A stretch of DNA of 64,000 nt from Haemonchus contortus (lineage: Eukaryota > Nematoda > Chromadorea > Rhabditida > Trichostrongylidae), in assembly GCA_000469685.2 (NCBI GenBank), contig LS997566.1, positions 23,265,432 to 23,329,431 of the forward strand, written 5' to 3'. The translations under genes were made by a program, and so were the position numbers. Below the pieces are notes generated by a model. It did no database searches and had not been told where the DNA came from. It saw nothing but the letters and a program-made list of their open reading frames with translations. Each line of letters begins with the position of its first letter. Position 1 is the first letter of the stretch. Shown here piece after piece: positions 1-11,600 of this stretch.

Positions 1-187
1 CAAGAATGAGAGCGATCTAGCAACAAAAGGAAAGAACCAGAAAGCGAAATTAGAATTTAAAAAAAGGAAATCTTCTCAAAAACAGCTACTTCTGCAAATT
101 TACTCGGAGGATAGATAGCGAGCTACTGATTACTATGCGTCGCAGAAAAAACCACTCCGCACTTGAGTCGTCCAGTATCTCATCTGC

Positions 188-405
188 CTGAGCCAGCCAA
201 CCCATTCATCTCCCGGGGTCGGTTGATTGGTGCCAGAGTCGTGCAGGAGGATAAAAGCACTGACTTTCACACCACCACAAGTCATTGTATAGTCTCTCAT
301 ACGCATTCAATACGCCACTACAATTCTGAACTAAAGTGAATGCGTCGGCGCATCCCTCGAGCGGGATTGATTAATGCCCCAAAACTTTATCCTTTAGTTT
401 TCATG
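188..405 (+). mobile_element. SINE (family 1), 5'-truncated
   Basis: Lacks the tRNA-like head; starts in the body (GAGCCAGCCAACCCATTCAT) and runs to the tail AACTTTATCCTTTAG. Confidence 0.65.
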
Positions 406-994
406 AGACAGAGTCCTACATTACTCGTGTAGCGTACCTTGAAGATCAATACCCTCTATGCGTACAACAATTTACAATGTACACAATGAGACTTTTCGAG
501 CATATTGCCAATCATAAGTAGTGGGATAGCTATTTCAAGGGGCCGCGATCTGAATGCAAAGACCTTTGGGAAGGGAAATCATGAAAAACAGCACATCAAA
601 GAAGAAATTAACGGAATCAGCTGGAAAGACGAATCTTTCTTGAGAGTAGGCTTGGGCTTGAGACCACTCCTTCTTTCTGAGTTCCACACCGACAGACCAC
701 CTCGCTGTTATTTTTGTTCTTTTTGATGTGATAAGAGGTAGTTATTACACTGTAACTAATATATGTACGCAGTTATCGTAATATTAATGTCTGATGAGAG
801 CACGATATGCCCAACGCTCCCAATGACTGCGGAAGTCAAGGGCTTCAGAAAACGCTCACCTAGAACCGGCTTGAACAAAATTTACAGATAGCAATGTTCT
901 GGAACATTGTTCCAGAGTTCGAAGGACCTTCAAAATTGTGAAAAAATAAAAAAAATGGATTTTATATGTTGGAGCCTCAATAAGCGCATGTAAT
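406..994. other. No supported feature
   Basis: A/T-rich sequence with one short ORF of no recognisable family. Confidence 0.5.
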
Positions 995-1166
995 GTGGAC
1001 GATGAAAAGCATTTGAAGAGGATAGAAAAAAGGAAAGAGATGGATGATCAGTCACTGAGTGATGGCACTGGCAATAGCAATCAGATACAAGATTATGGGC
1101 TAGGTTCTCTCTTGGATTCTGGAATTCGGTCCCTTTTCTCAGATAATGGCGAGACCAAGAATGCTA
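995..1166 (+). CDS. Weak exon-like ORF
   Basis: Charged open stretch (DDEKHLKRIEKRKEMDDQS, then DNGETKNAR) ending at a donor-like GCTAG|GTACAT. No convincing acceptor upstream and no family recognised. Confidence 0.15.
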
Positions 1167-1373
1167 GGTACATATATTGCAGGATTGGAATTTGACAAGA
1201 CGGAAATTCATCAATGAAGGGCACCATCGAGGAAATATAATACCTCTGCATCTCTGAATCCTGATAGATTTATATCTCGTCAGAAATTGGAGATAGGAGA
1301 TGGGAGAGCTAATGCTGACGGCCGAAGCCCAAATCATCAGAAATACCCCATAATTATCCTTACTATAAAGCGC

Positions 1374-1424
1374 TTTGTCTGTCTGTCTGTCTGCTTTTTT
1401 GTTTGTTTGTTTGTTTGTTTGTTT
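1374..1424. repeat. Compound (CTGT)n/(GTTT)n microsatellite
   Basis: Short CTGT run followed by seven GTTT units. Its flanks match those of the array at 14586. Confidence 0.9.
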
Positions 1425-1489
1425 GCACGGATATTCGATATAACGTGAAGAAACACCTGGAGAAGTCGGGACAAGCTTGGAATGAGTTG

Positions 1490-1930
1490 AGCATAGGGTA
1501 AGTGCAACAGAGCACACATGAGCCTCGCGGAACCCCGCCCCCAAGGAGCGGGGCATGCACCGTAATTGGGAGGGGGACATGGGCGAATTCTTCTAATTCG
1601 GTCTCATAACATTCCAGGCACCGGGAAAAATTGTGCAAAGGTGAGGGATGGGTCAACATCAAAATAAAGGAAATAAAGGAATCGAGTTATGAATCTCTGT
1701 GGAAAGTACCGACCACTGCGAGAACGCTCCGCCCACCGCCGGTGGGCGGAGCGTTCTCGCAGTGGTCGGTACTTTCCACAGAGATTCATAACTCGATTTA
1801 ACGAAGGCGTCGAGGCCAGGAAAAAAATAAAAAGAGTGAGCAAGGCCTTATGCGTGCTGAGAACGCATAAGTATGGCGAAGCCCCTCCCACGAGGGGCGG
1901 GGCGTGCGTTGAGGTGAAAGCTAGTTTTTA
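1490..1930. repeat. GCCCCGCCC...GGGCGGGG dispersed repeat
   Basis: Contains short GC-rich hairpins (CCCCGCCCCCAAGGAGCGGGG and CCCACGAGGGGCGGGG) joined by text about 'cataactcg'. Related blocks are at 8560-8660, 14830-15470, 19790-19980 and 26480-26700. The palindrome at 1680-1798 lies inside. Confidence 0.6.
1680..1798. repeat. Perfect palindrome, 58-bp arms, 3-nt loop
   Basis: 1680-1737 is the exact reverse complement of 1741-1798 with GCC between. It begins AATCGAGTTATGAATCTC and includes GCTCCGCCCACC at the tip. The same motifs occur singly in nearby GC-rich repeats (8580-8660, 14840-15060). Confidence 0.95.
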
Positions 1931-1936
1931 AAAATG

Positions 1937-2420
1937 AGTGTAACTTCGTTCGGAAAAGTTATAGAATGCGGAAAAAAGTGGTTACAGGTAATAGGACAAA
2001 TGTGGTCAAATCCGGAAGATGGGCGGGGCTTAGAGCAAAACTTTATAGCTCTGTTCAGAAACGTTCTAGAGTGTGGGAAAAAGGTGTCAAGGTGTAAAAG
2101 AACAAGTGTGGCCGAATCTTCGAAGTGGGCGGGGCTGGCACTAAAGTGGGCGGGGCTTAGATCAAAATTGCACAGCTCTGTTCAAAAACGTTCTAGATCG
2201 CGGGAAAAAAGTGGTAAGAGGAATTGGAACAAATGTAGTTAAGTCCTCGAAGGGAGCGGAGCTATCACATGGAAGCGGGGCTAGGACCAAAAATTCATCG
2301 CTTCAAAAACTTTCTGGTATGCGGAAAAAATGGTTTGGAGCAGTCAAGAGAAGGGTGGTCAAGTTTATTGTGGAAAGGGTTTGCACTAAGGTGGGCGGAG
2401 CTATGATCAACCACTAATAA
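1937..2420. repeat. Diverged tandem repeat, about 105-130 bp period
   Basis: Four to five units share GCGGGAAAAAAGTGGT (near 1970, 2075, 2200, 2320), GTTCTAGA and AAGTGGGCGGGGCT. Short ORFs across it are repeat artefacts. Confidence 0.7.
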
Positions 2421-3049
2421 CTGTGCTCAAATATATCGAGCGTGATGCTCTCAGCAGTTCAGCGATCGAATATAAAGAGAGCTATCTTATTCTGATTATT
2501 CAAAATTCTGCTGAATGACTCCATCGTGGATAAGTGGCTGTCGACATATACTGCACGCGTTAGCGTGCATATCCAAACTGGTAATACATAAAGTACGGAA
2601 TAACATGACACATAATACAATACAAGGAAAGAAGAACGAAGTAGAGGTGGCTACTGGATAAATGTTGCACTGCTTAAGCTTTCAGAACTTCATTGGTAAA
2701 ATAAAAACGAAAAATTCGAACATCAACCAGGACAGATTACCAGGGAACACTGTTCACTTGCCATCTTAGGACAAAAACATGAATAGTCTTATTACTGACT
2801 AGAGGAGGAAGGTAAAAAAAATATGCAGTTGAATTACCGGTAATGAAATTTGCGCTCTGCCCACAATGGAATACGGCATATCAATGAGTCCCGAACAAAC
2901 TCCTTCGTGTTCGTCGAATGAGCTCAGGAAAGATCTATCTCTCTGAACACATGCGGCACCAAGTCTGTGAAACTATTCGTTTTTTCAAACTGGACATCAT
3001 TCGGACTGAGTTTCATCCTAGTATCGTTTGAGGAATAGAAATTGTTGTG

Positions 3050-3270
3050 CAGTGGGTGGAGGTGGTGTAAAGGTAAGTGGCGCAATATCTCACACGCATG
3101 GTCATAGGTTCGAATTCCAGTTCCACATCCGCTTGAGCCAGCGAAGTCTTTCATCCCTCTGGGGCCGTTAATTGGTACCAGACCCGTCTGGGAGGATAAA
3201 AACACTGACTTGTACATCTTCTGGCCACCATCCCTCAGATGGGATTGACCAACGCCCGTGAATTTTATAG
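3050..3270 (+). mobile_element. tRNA-derived SINE (family 1)
   Basis: Pol III promoter-like boxes: A-type GGTGTAAAGGTAAGTGG near 3062-3080 and B-box GGTTCGAATTCC at 3109-3120. A tRNA-unrelated body follows (GGTACCAGACCCGTCTGGGAGGATAAAAACACTGACTTGTACATC) shared in diverged form with five other copies in the window. Quoted body text is abbreviated to its conserved core: CGTCTGGGAGGATAAAA. Confidence 0.75.
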
Positions 3271-3922
3271 ATTCTAATTTGTTGGGGCAAGAGCAGCGGG
3301 TAGCGAAATCGACGTGTACCTAAGCACGAAAGTCACCCCGAAGGGAAAATAGGAGACTCTCCTCATAGGCTTGCTTCATATCATTCACTTTTCGTTAACA
3401 GAATTACGCACACTGCATGAGCAGTTATAGAGATAGCATAAGAAATGGGTATGGAGGGAACCAGGAACTCCAGGAAAGCCAGACGCCCGTCCACTCATCT
3501 TAGTGCGGCTCCTGTCACATGAAGACTAGAAAGATGTTGGAGATGTTTTGGAGAATTCGAATTTGGACTTCTAGCATCAGAAATAATCCCCGTTCTGACT
3601 AAACATTGTTACGGACGTCGACTCAACCAAAACATCAACCAAAGTCAATTCATCACATGCATTTTATAAAACCTAAGTCGTCGCTCTTCTGTGGACTTCC
3701 CAGTGCACAGCTATCAATTCTGAACATAAACAAAAAGTATTGTAAATAATAGAGAATGAGCAGTCAGTTCAGAGCTACTTGCGTAAATGCTGAAAAAAGG
3801 TCTTTGGGCTTGAATGTGTAACAATCATGATGTTGTACAAGCTATTGGTGTGTTCGAAAATACCTGCCGCGAACTTGACAAATACTGTCGAAGGACACTA
3901 CTGACTCGTATGCACGTAACAT

Positions 3923-4234
3923 AAAGGATAAAGGATAAAGTTTTTGGCATTAATCAATCCCGCCTGAGGGATGCGCCCCCGCACTCAACTTCCATCCAGA
4001 ATCGTAGTGGCATATTGAATGCGTACGTGGCCTACACAATGACTTGCGGTGGCCAGCCAATGTACAAGTCAGTGCTTTTATCCTCCCAGACAAGTCTCGT
4101 ACCAATTAACCGACCTCGGAGGGATGGAAGGTTGGTTGGCCTAGGCGGGTATCGACTCGGAATTCGAATCCGTGACTGTGTGTGTCAGACAGTGCGCCAC
4201 TTACCCCTACACCATCTCCGCCCAACCACCTACA
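3923..4234 (-). mobile_element. tRNA-derived SINE (family 1), minus orientation, near full length
   Basis: The head at 4234 down has the tRNA-like region with the B-box (GGATTCGAATTCC, 4159-4171). The body and tail extend to ACTTTATCCTTTATCC at 3923-3945, a tail motif also seen at 385-400 and 46280-46298. Confidence 0.75.
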
Positions 4235-4654
4235 TAACATACCCAACGGTTTCATGATGTAGCACTCGGATGATCAGACCGAAGCTCATCCGCAACCTAG
4301 TTGTTTTGGGCTATAGGTTGCCGGAACATTTCGTCACAAAACCGCTTGAAAAGGGTTCGAGGTCAATTTTTCGACCACCAACTCCAGTGGGCTCCAAGAG
4401 CGGAATGAATACAAACTCTTAAAGAAGTACGCGTCGAATATGGCGATACAGAACGGCAGGGTCACTGTAGGTTCAGGCGCATAGGTTCTAGTGAGCAAGG
4501 AGGTGAAAGCTGTTAGCCGCCATGCTCATACAAGCAGCGTTATTGAATTGTAATCTCCTTGAAACTTCCAGGACGCTCTTTAAGAAAAAAACCTGGGCTG
4601 TTGCGAAATTTTTGTTACACATTCACCGAACGATCTAGTGGATAAGAAGGAATT

Positions 4655-4769
4655 TTCAGAAAAAGTCCAGAACCCACTAATTGGAACAAGAGAGACCTTG
4701 ATTTATGAGAACATTTCGTTTTTCAAGAACGACATAACGAGTACTTACTATCAATCAAGCAAAAAGCGT
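4655..4769 (+). CDS. Possible internal exon of an unrecognised gene
   Basis: Acceptor ATTTTCAG directly precedes an open stretch (KVQNPLIGTRETLIYENISF and on to SSKKRIR), closed by a donor TTAG|GTTAGT in phase 2. The next good acceptor (TTATTTCGCAG, ending about 5402) accepts that phase. No family recognised. Confidence 0.22.
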
Positions 4770-5402
4770 ATTAGGTTAGTAAAAAAAACTTTATTATATA
4801 GTACCCGTCATTTTATCCGGCCATTCATCGAAATTTGTGGCGTTTTATGATCTCTTACAGTACACGGCTATATAGAATGAACATCAGCTCTAATCAAAGT
4901 GAAGGTTCTGGTGTGAGGAGAATTCCACTAAGACCATAGAAACTATAATATGAACAGCATAAAGATTAACGGGATAGTATAAGGGATAAGATCACGATGC
5001 CCGAATAGCACAAGTGGGTCTCTATTCTCATTGCTGTCTAATTTTGATCCCTTTACCTTGCCTTTGTTGTTACGCACTTCTCTTTTTCTTTGTTTATAGG
5101 CCAAATGAGACCATAGTTTTCAAATTCTTCTTTTTTGTGTTCTTAATGGGCACTCCCTCGAGGTGTATCTGAATGAATAAACAAATATTTCGATCGAAAA
5201 GATAATGTAACCTTTTATATAAGCGAAATTGGTACCAAGCGATATTGACAAACAGCAACAGACAATAATCTGATAATCAGCTAACGACATTAACAAATTA
5301 CAATACATTCTGAGATGCGCCGACCACATGACGACCGTTGCCAAATATCACTTTTTTACACTGTGTTGACTTGCTTTAACCCATTAATTTTGTTATTTCG
5401 CA

Positions 5403-5720
5403 GGAGTACGCGATGCAAAAGCCTCCTGAGATTGACGACTTATGGAAAAAACTTTGGGTGTGGGTACTTCTCCCCGAGATTCGCGCCGTCCTCGCCGCGC
5501 TCGATCGCGCGCAGTGAAGGGTTTGAAATCTCAGAGGAAGAATACGGTTGACGCCACGGAACCACTGCCGCTCGCCGTGGGATTTCGGGAAGGAGCTCCG
5601 CCACTCCAAAGCCTCGGCCTTGGACAGGACCCAAATACCTTACCCGTTCTTCTCGGGCACAAGTCTGGACTTGAATTTCGCCCGGGACCGCAGTTCGTTA
5701 CATTACCTCTTTACATGCTA
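5403..5720 (+). repeat. Duplicated block, copy 1 (with 7776-7920)
   Basis: Begins after TTATTTCGCAG with GAGTACGCGATGCAAAAG and shares AACTTTGGG, CTCGCC and a terminal TTTCGCCCGGGACCGCAG with 7776-7920 (CCGCAGCACGCAATGGAAAAG, AACTTGGGC, TTTTGCCCAGGACCAGCA). Either a diverged dispersed repeat or paralogous exons; both copies follow acceptor-like sites. Confidence 0.4.
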
Positions 5721-6659
5721 CACAAGGAATCTTTAAAAGATGTACAGTATACATTCCGATGCCCAAATGAGTATCCATAGCCAGTTAGTCCCAGTTTTTT
5801 AGCAGCCTCCTCGAACGAAAGTGTCGATTTCTAAGCCGCGAGATAACGAGATATCCCGAATCTCGGATTCCGAACCAAATCCAAAGCTATCCCAAAGATA
5901 TCCCAACTTTCGGATCCTCATAAGCCGTCGCTGATGATAACCGTTCTTTTGAGGCCGAAATTGAAACGTAACGAGTAGTTTGGCAACATCTGATGCCCTA
6001 GAAGCAGGAACGCTACCTCGCAGAACAAAGATGTGAGAAAAAGAATTGCCACTCGTGTCAATACCATGTAGAAGCAGTTAAGTGAATTCGGCAGTAAATA
6101 TAATATATGGCAAATTTAATTCTGTATGTAATACGTAGGGAATAGCTTTCAGGAAACAACTGCTTTATATCGTTCAGCGCCAGGTAAGCTTGGTCAGATT
6201 ATTTGCCCGGCCAGCAGTTATGACAGCAATTGTCAGTGGGTACGGTAATCACCCAATTAGAACTATAGCTGATTTATGCATACAGCAAAAAAAACATTGA
6301 ACTGAAGGAGTGATTGGAAAAATCTCTCTTTGCGAGGACGGAAAAAACTCCATTAGGCCACAAAATGAGAGTAATTTTCAGTGGTTCAAGCTTTTGAGCT
6401 CGATCGCTCCAGAACGCTTCAGAACGAACGGGCTACACAGGACGATCGGAATACCTTCACTACTACCGAATTCTTTTAATGGTCTCCCTCCATATTTCAT
6501 GAAAAAATGTGAATAATTACGATATTCCTGCAAACCACAACATTATAAAGAGGAGTCTTCGGGTCTGCAGGCGGCCTTTCCGGTTATTATCCAGTCGTAA
6601 TGATCCCGTGCTTGTTTTGTTCATGCCTGATCCTACACGGCCTAATAAATAGCACCCTA

Positions 6660-6880
6660 CGAGAATCTCCAGTCGGTAAGAAAAATGTTTGTGAGCCTTA
6701 TGTTTTTCTGCATCTCGGTAGTGTAGGGAATAGACGGTTCCCGCACAGCACAAGTACGAGTTCGAGTCCCGTCTGAGGATGAAATTTTGTTCATAACTAG
6801 CCAGCCCTCTGAGACAACTCTACTTTACCACGGGAAAAGCACCGCATAAATACACGGATCGGTAATAGACAAGGGTGATC
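6660..6880 (+). mobile_element. Second tRNA-like SINE family, copy 1
   Basis: A B-box-like AGTTCGAGTCCCG (near 6758-6770) lies downstream of CGGTTCCCGCACAGCACAAGTACG; the body GAAATTTTGTTCATAACTAGCCAGCC recurs at 46375-46440. Confidence 0.5.
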
Positions 6881-6945
6881 TCGCAAGCAAGCACCTCCCT
6901 AGCGATTGTATTGTTTTTAGAAAGCTTTGAACTGTAATTCCTTTT

Positions 6946-7124
6946 ATGGCACCGCTCTACCGTGAAAGTCTAAGTACAAGCTCGGAAAGGAATTTCTCTG
7001 ATGTTTCACGGACCAGTTTACTTTCAGAAGGAAGTAGATATACGAAAAAGATCAGAAAAAAAAGAATGCTGGTGCGATCATGTTTTCTGATGCATGGACG
7101 AACTAAAAATTTACCTTCTGTTAG
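6946..7124 (+). CDS. Possible first exon of an unrecognised gene
   Basis: A strong acceptor (TTGTTTTTAG, 6911-6920) is followed after 25 nt by an ATG and 59 codons that look coding (Ser/Arg-rich, ending KKIRKKRM...GRTKNLPSV), stopping at a donor-like TTAG|GTGAAT in phase 2. The acceptor-ATG spacing suits a spliced-leader site. A phase-2-compatible acceptor (TTATTTAG) is at about 7775. No family recognised; it could be chance. Confidence 0.25.
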
Positions 7125-7775
7125 GTGAATATATGAAAAATTCGTTGATAGCGCGACATTATCCCAGAAAAACAGCTGAGGTTGAGTGCAAAACTAGTTC
7201 GAAGCTCAAGAAATGCCCATCAGTTCTAGATGCATAGACGAAGATTAGGTGCGAGACAACAAACTACAACCCAAACATCTTATGAGTTCACATCGAATAA
7301 GCCTGTTTTTAATCATGAGATTACCGAGTTCCCGGCCTTCTTGCTGCTATTAATCAAGGAGTAAAGACGTTCATTCATAGTGGCTACAATGACAGCGGCT
7401 CATTGAGAACTTTTAATGAAAGAGCTACTGGTTAGAGAGCCGCTGGGCACCAAAATGTATAGCCAGTGTTTAACACAGGAACATGAAAGCTGAGTGTAGC
7501 TGGTGTAGCGCGAACCCCGATGTCCCTCCCCTTCCTGACAGGCGGCCATAAATTTTGCGTTGATTGGGGGAGTATTAATTTTGCTGCACCAAGTGTACAT
7601 GAACTTAACAGGTCTTCAGGTAGTAAGCATCAATCATCCTAAGGACTACTCCCTCCCCGTATTTCTGAAAGGCACGCAAATGAATGAATTTGAAAAACAT
7701 TGGGTTATCGAATGTCGAGAGTGAGGAGACATTTTGCATCGACTTGGTGTTCTTGCAATCTGCTGTTATTTAGCC

Positions 7776-7920
7776 GCAGCACGCAATGGAAAAGACTCAC
7801 AAAGATGGCGGATTCTGGGCGAAACTTGGGCCTCGGACGAGTCTCGCCCACAATCCAACCGCCACCTTCATCCGGGGCGGAATTTTGCCCAGGACCAGCA
7901 ATCCTTGTAGTTCCACAATG
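7776..7920 (+). repeat. Duplicated block, copy 2
   Basis: See the partner at 5403-5720. In the frame following phase 2, both read RST.(C/W)K.L...(Y/S)G.N.G.G..SP, then stop soon after PGP. Confidence 0.4.
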
Positions 7921-8664
7921 ATATAATCCGAGGAGACATGCAAGATTGTGAGCTTCTATTACCTACCTGAATCACTTCTCAGGAAAAAACCCCATGGAAT
8001 GTCTATTACACACCTAGGTTCCTATTCATCGATTCCTGAAGCTATATTTCAGCAGAAGAGGACCGATTTGTTCGAATTCTGATTAAAGAATCGCTTTCTT
8101 TGATCGTAGGCAGGAGAGCCTATCTCTAAGATGATACTTGAGCGGGCGTTTTATGGTCGATGCGGGATATGGCCTTGCGTTAATTCCCAAAGAACGTAAG
8201 ATGTAGCAAGTCCCACAACAGCTCATGCCTCAATTTTACAAGCAAGTGTTCTTTTGTCTTTTCGTCATGTTGATGAACTTCCTATTCATTCTTACTACAT
8301 TGAAGCGCCCTAACTGACCCGGAACTCGCAATGACCATAAGAAGCACCTAGCGAGGTCGGGTCAAAATGGTTTGGGTGAGGCATGGAGCAAGATGAAAAG
8401 AGCCCATGCGAATCCAGATGAATAATCGGAGTCGAACGATACATCGGAAAGAGAGGTGAAAAATATACAACTCTTCATTGTATTTCAAAAAAGCCCATAT
8501 GCCTGGAGTAAGCTGACAGAATTCAGGACTATCAACAGATCAGACGAAGGAGACGTCCTAAAGGTCAACGGAGCGCCCTCTAATTGGGGCTCACGGTGGG
8601 CGGAGCGCCCCCACAATGAGTTGCACTTTTGACACAGATTCATAATTCGATTCCACCACAGCAC

Positions 8665-11600
8665 ATCGGTCAATTCCTGAGGAATAGAGCTCAAATCAAC
8701 AGATTCATTACATTCGTTGAAGCGCTCATTGCTGTGATGCACGCGTTCCTGTTGGTAGTCTAAGCGGTCATAACATAAGTTTATTAATTCTCTCCCGACA
8801 GTTCACTTCAATTTCCCCTCTTGAAACGTTCCAAGACCTTCCATTCTCATGCTGTCGGTAGAGCAGATCCCTCACTTAGCGTTTCAAATATAAAATCCTG
8901 GAAATGCTTCCACATTCTGATGATCTTATATGCCTAGGGTCTGGGCGACGGCTCTACGACCGTCTCCCACAATTGGTTTAGTGACAGCTATAACTACCAA
9001 ATGTTTCAGATGTTATGCGAGGCATTATGTAGCACGTGGGGCTAACATATCAGTGTCTCAGCACTAACTAAATTCCTAATTTTAAGTCATCAAATACATT
9101 AATCCGAAAGACACACCTATAGACGTGATCATTGCACATTCTAGTACCATTTAGGCCAGTTATGCCGTCTATCAACTTTTCTGAACACTAGAAGCTCACA
9201 CTGCTGAATTCGGTAAACGGCTGTCTACTCCATTATAACTATGTAGGGCCTTGCCACCCATACACACTCGAATGTCTGCAGCAGTAGCAAAACCCAAACA
9301 TAAGAAGTAAACATGAGCACTAAGAATGAAGCATTGCCAATGAGTTTGATAGCAAATATGGAAATCCGCTTGTTTTGTCGAAGTCCTGCAACGAGCAGAA
9401 GACTTCGGAAGAGTCAGCTCCCAGCATAGCAAAGCTCGGAGACCGGTTTGCTGGCACTAGCACTACAATTAGCTTTTCTTGAAAAAGTGGTTGCAGCATG
9501 CAAAAGAATAGGCTGAAGCATTGCCGGCTCTTTTGATAGTAAACGAGCGTGCCATCGACACCACTCCAAAGACAGAAATTTGGTCTTATGTTCTTTGATA
9601 AAACCAGACTTGAAGCGGAAACTCTACCGAATTTCAGTATGTATTAATCAGCTTTCATATTCGCCGGAAACCTCCAAACCGAGCTTAGGCCGTTTCCTGA
9701 AAAATAACTTCTAGCTCCATGTTTCTACTTTATTGTTTCAAATATCTGCAAAGTCGATAAGGAATATGTCGATTGTCGTCAGTATGAGATGAGATGACTA
9801 GCTCGATCAGTGGGAAAAGCAGAAAAATGGGTAGAAACAAACAAAAAAGTGTCCCGTCTTCGTGAGTACCTATTCTTGTGACTGCATCAGGGAACGTATT
9901 TAAGCGACTTTCTCCATCGTCGGTACGCCATCCCACTCAACAGTATCATAGGGCCCTACAATAACTTATCTATAGTTTGAGCCTTGGCAAGAGCTCGATG
10001 CTCAATTACCGTCGCATACTGTGGTCTCATCATCTTACGATCTTCAAGGTGTCCTGCGTAACCGTCGTTCGACACACATTTCTACAGCCTTCATACTTCG
10101 CTGTACCTATGACTACAGAAAGTTTTGTTTATGAATAACACACAGAAGCCTTGATGGCTCTACTTGGTGCAAAGGTGGGGGACCGTTGCTAGACCCGAGG
10201 AAAAGAAATTATACTTTTAGCAAAGAACCAAGAGCAGGGCATTCCGATTTTCTGTGTCGCTTGTGCTTGGCATAAAGTCTACATAGCCAATTCCAAACCA
10301 CTTTTCACATGTTCCCATGAGGAATTCAGGAAGGAACGCACAAAAAAACCCTCACTGAATTCATTGAATTGAATTTTACGCTCTCAGGGAGATCATTCTA
10401 ACAGAAAAAAGTGAATGAAATATGAGGACAAGGAGGATTTACATTGATGGTCTGCCTCTATGGAATCAAACTGTTTTCTGAGCATTTCCCGGATCCCCTC
10501 AATTTCTCGTGCACTACTTTGTCAAACCCTGCTTTCATAATCCATTTATCTCGGGGCAATCTCTTCGAATCACCCCTGTTCTTGGAGTAGTCGTAGCAAT
10601 TAACAGTAAGAATTCGGAAGAATTAGTTTTTGAGTCCACAGAAAGCACTTCGTTGATTAGTCACTGAAAATGGCACTAATGATACTCCTCAGTGGGCAGC
10701 TCTCGGATTTCTCGCATGGTTTCAGTTTTCTCGTCCATACATTCAGAATTCGTAGAATTGCTCACATCTGCACAAGCCTTGTGACCTTTCGAATGTTCTG
10801 TTTGTGAGCATGACTGCCCTTGAACGCCTCTTTATTTTTTCGAGTGATTTAACCTCAAGTAGGTTCAAGCGCACTGGAGCTGTTAATCAACATCCTTGGG
10901 ATCCCACAATGGTCATCTATTCATAGTGCATCTACATTCCGAAGGACATTATCCAAGCCACACAAGTGAAGCCGAACTCCAACTGAACTCCTGAACCACC
11001 AACACTTCCTATGAAAAGACCCTCTTCATTAGACAATCACCATCTGAGGCAAACACCCCTTTAGTCCCTCTTTTGAGATCTAACCCTACATCGATGAAGA
11101 ATCGTACAGTGCACCGAAACCTATATGGACCACGAAGTTCCGGCCAATTGACCAAAATTGGCCAAAAACCCTGCTTAGGCTCGTTACGCTGTACTGATAC
11201 CCACTTCGGGAAGAACCAGAAAGACTGTAAGAGAGAGATATAAACGATAGTGGCAAATTCTGGTCCAAGTCGCCCAGTATTTACAATACTCCTTTTCATG
11301 TTCATTTTTTTTTCAATGTCCAGAATCTCAACAAGCAATATTCGAAACTGCATGAGACTTGCAAAAACATAATTGTTACGACCAAATCATATCCCACCAA
11401 TTATGGTATGTGTTCCTAATATTCGGAACCAAAATATCGAAGCTCCTGTTTTTCTCTCGAGCTCGTTTCGAATTGAAGGAAGAATTTCTCTTCATAGAAA
11501 AGGCCTGACAACTACTCACTCCAAATGGGCTCACCAGTAGCCACTGATGATGACCTTTGACGAAGTAACTGAAGCTGACGATAATGTAATGGTACGAAAC

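Noticed and set aside
1937..2420. CRISPR-like array
   Set aside because: Unit spacing is irregular, the repeats are diverged, and this is eukaryotic nuclear DNA.
3050..3130. tRNA gene
   Set aside because: Boxes A and B are present, but no cloverleaf closes, and the same head occurs with a common non-tRNA body at other sites; it is a SINE.
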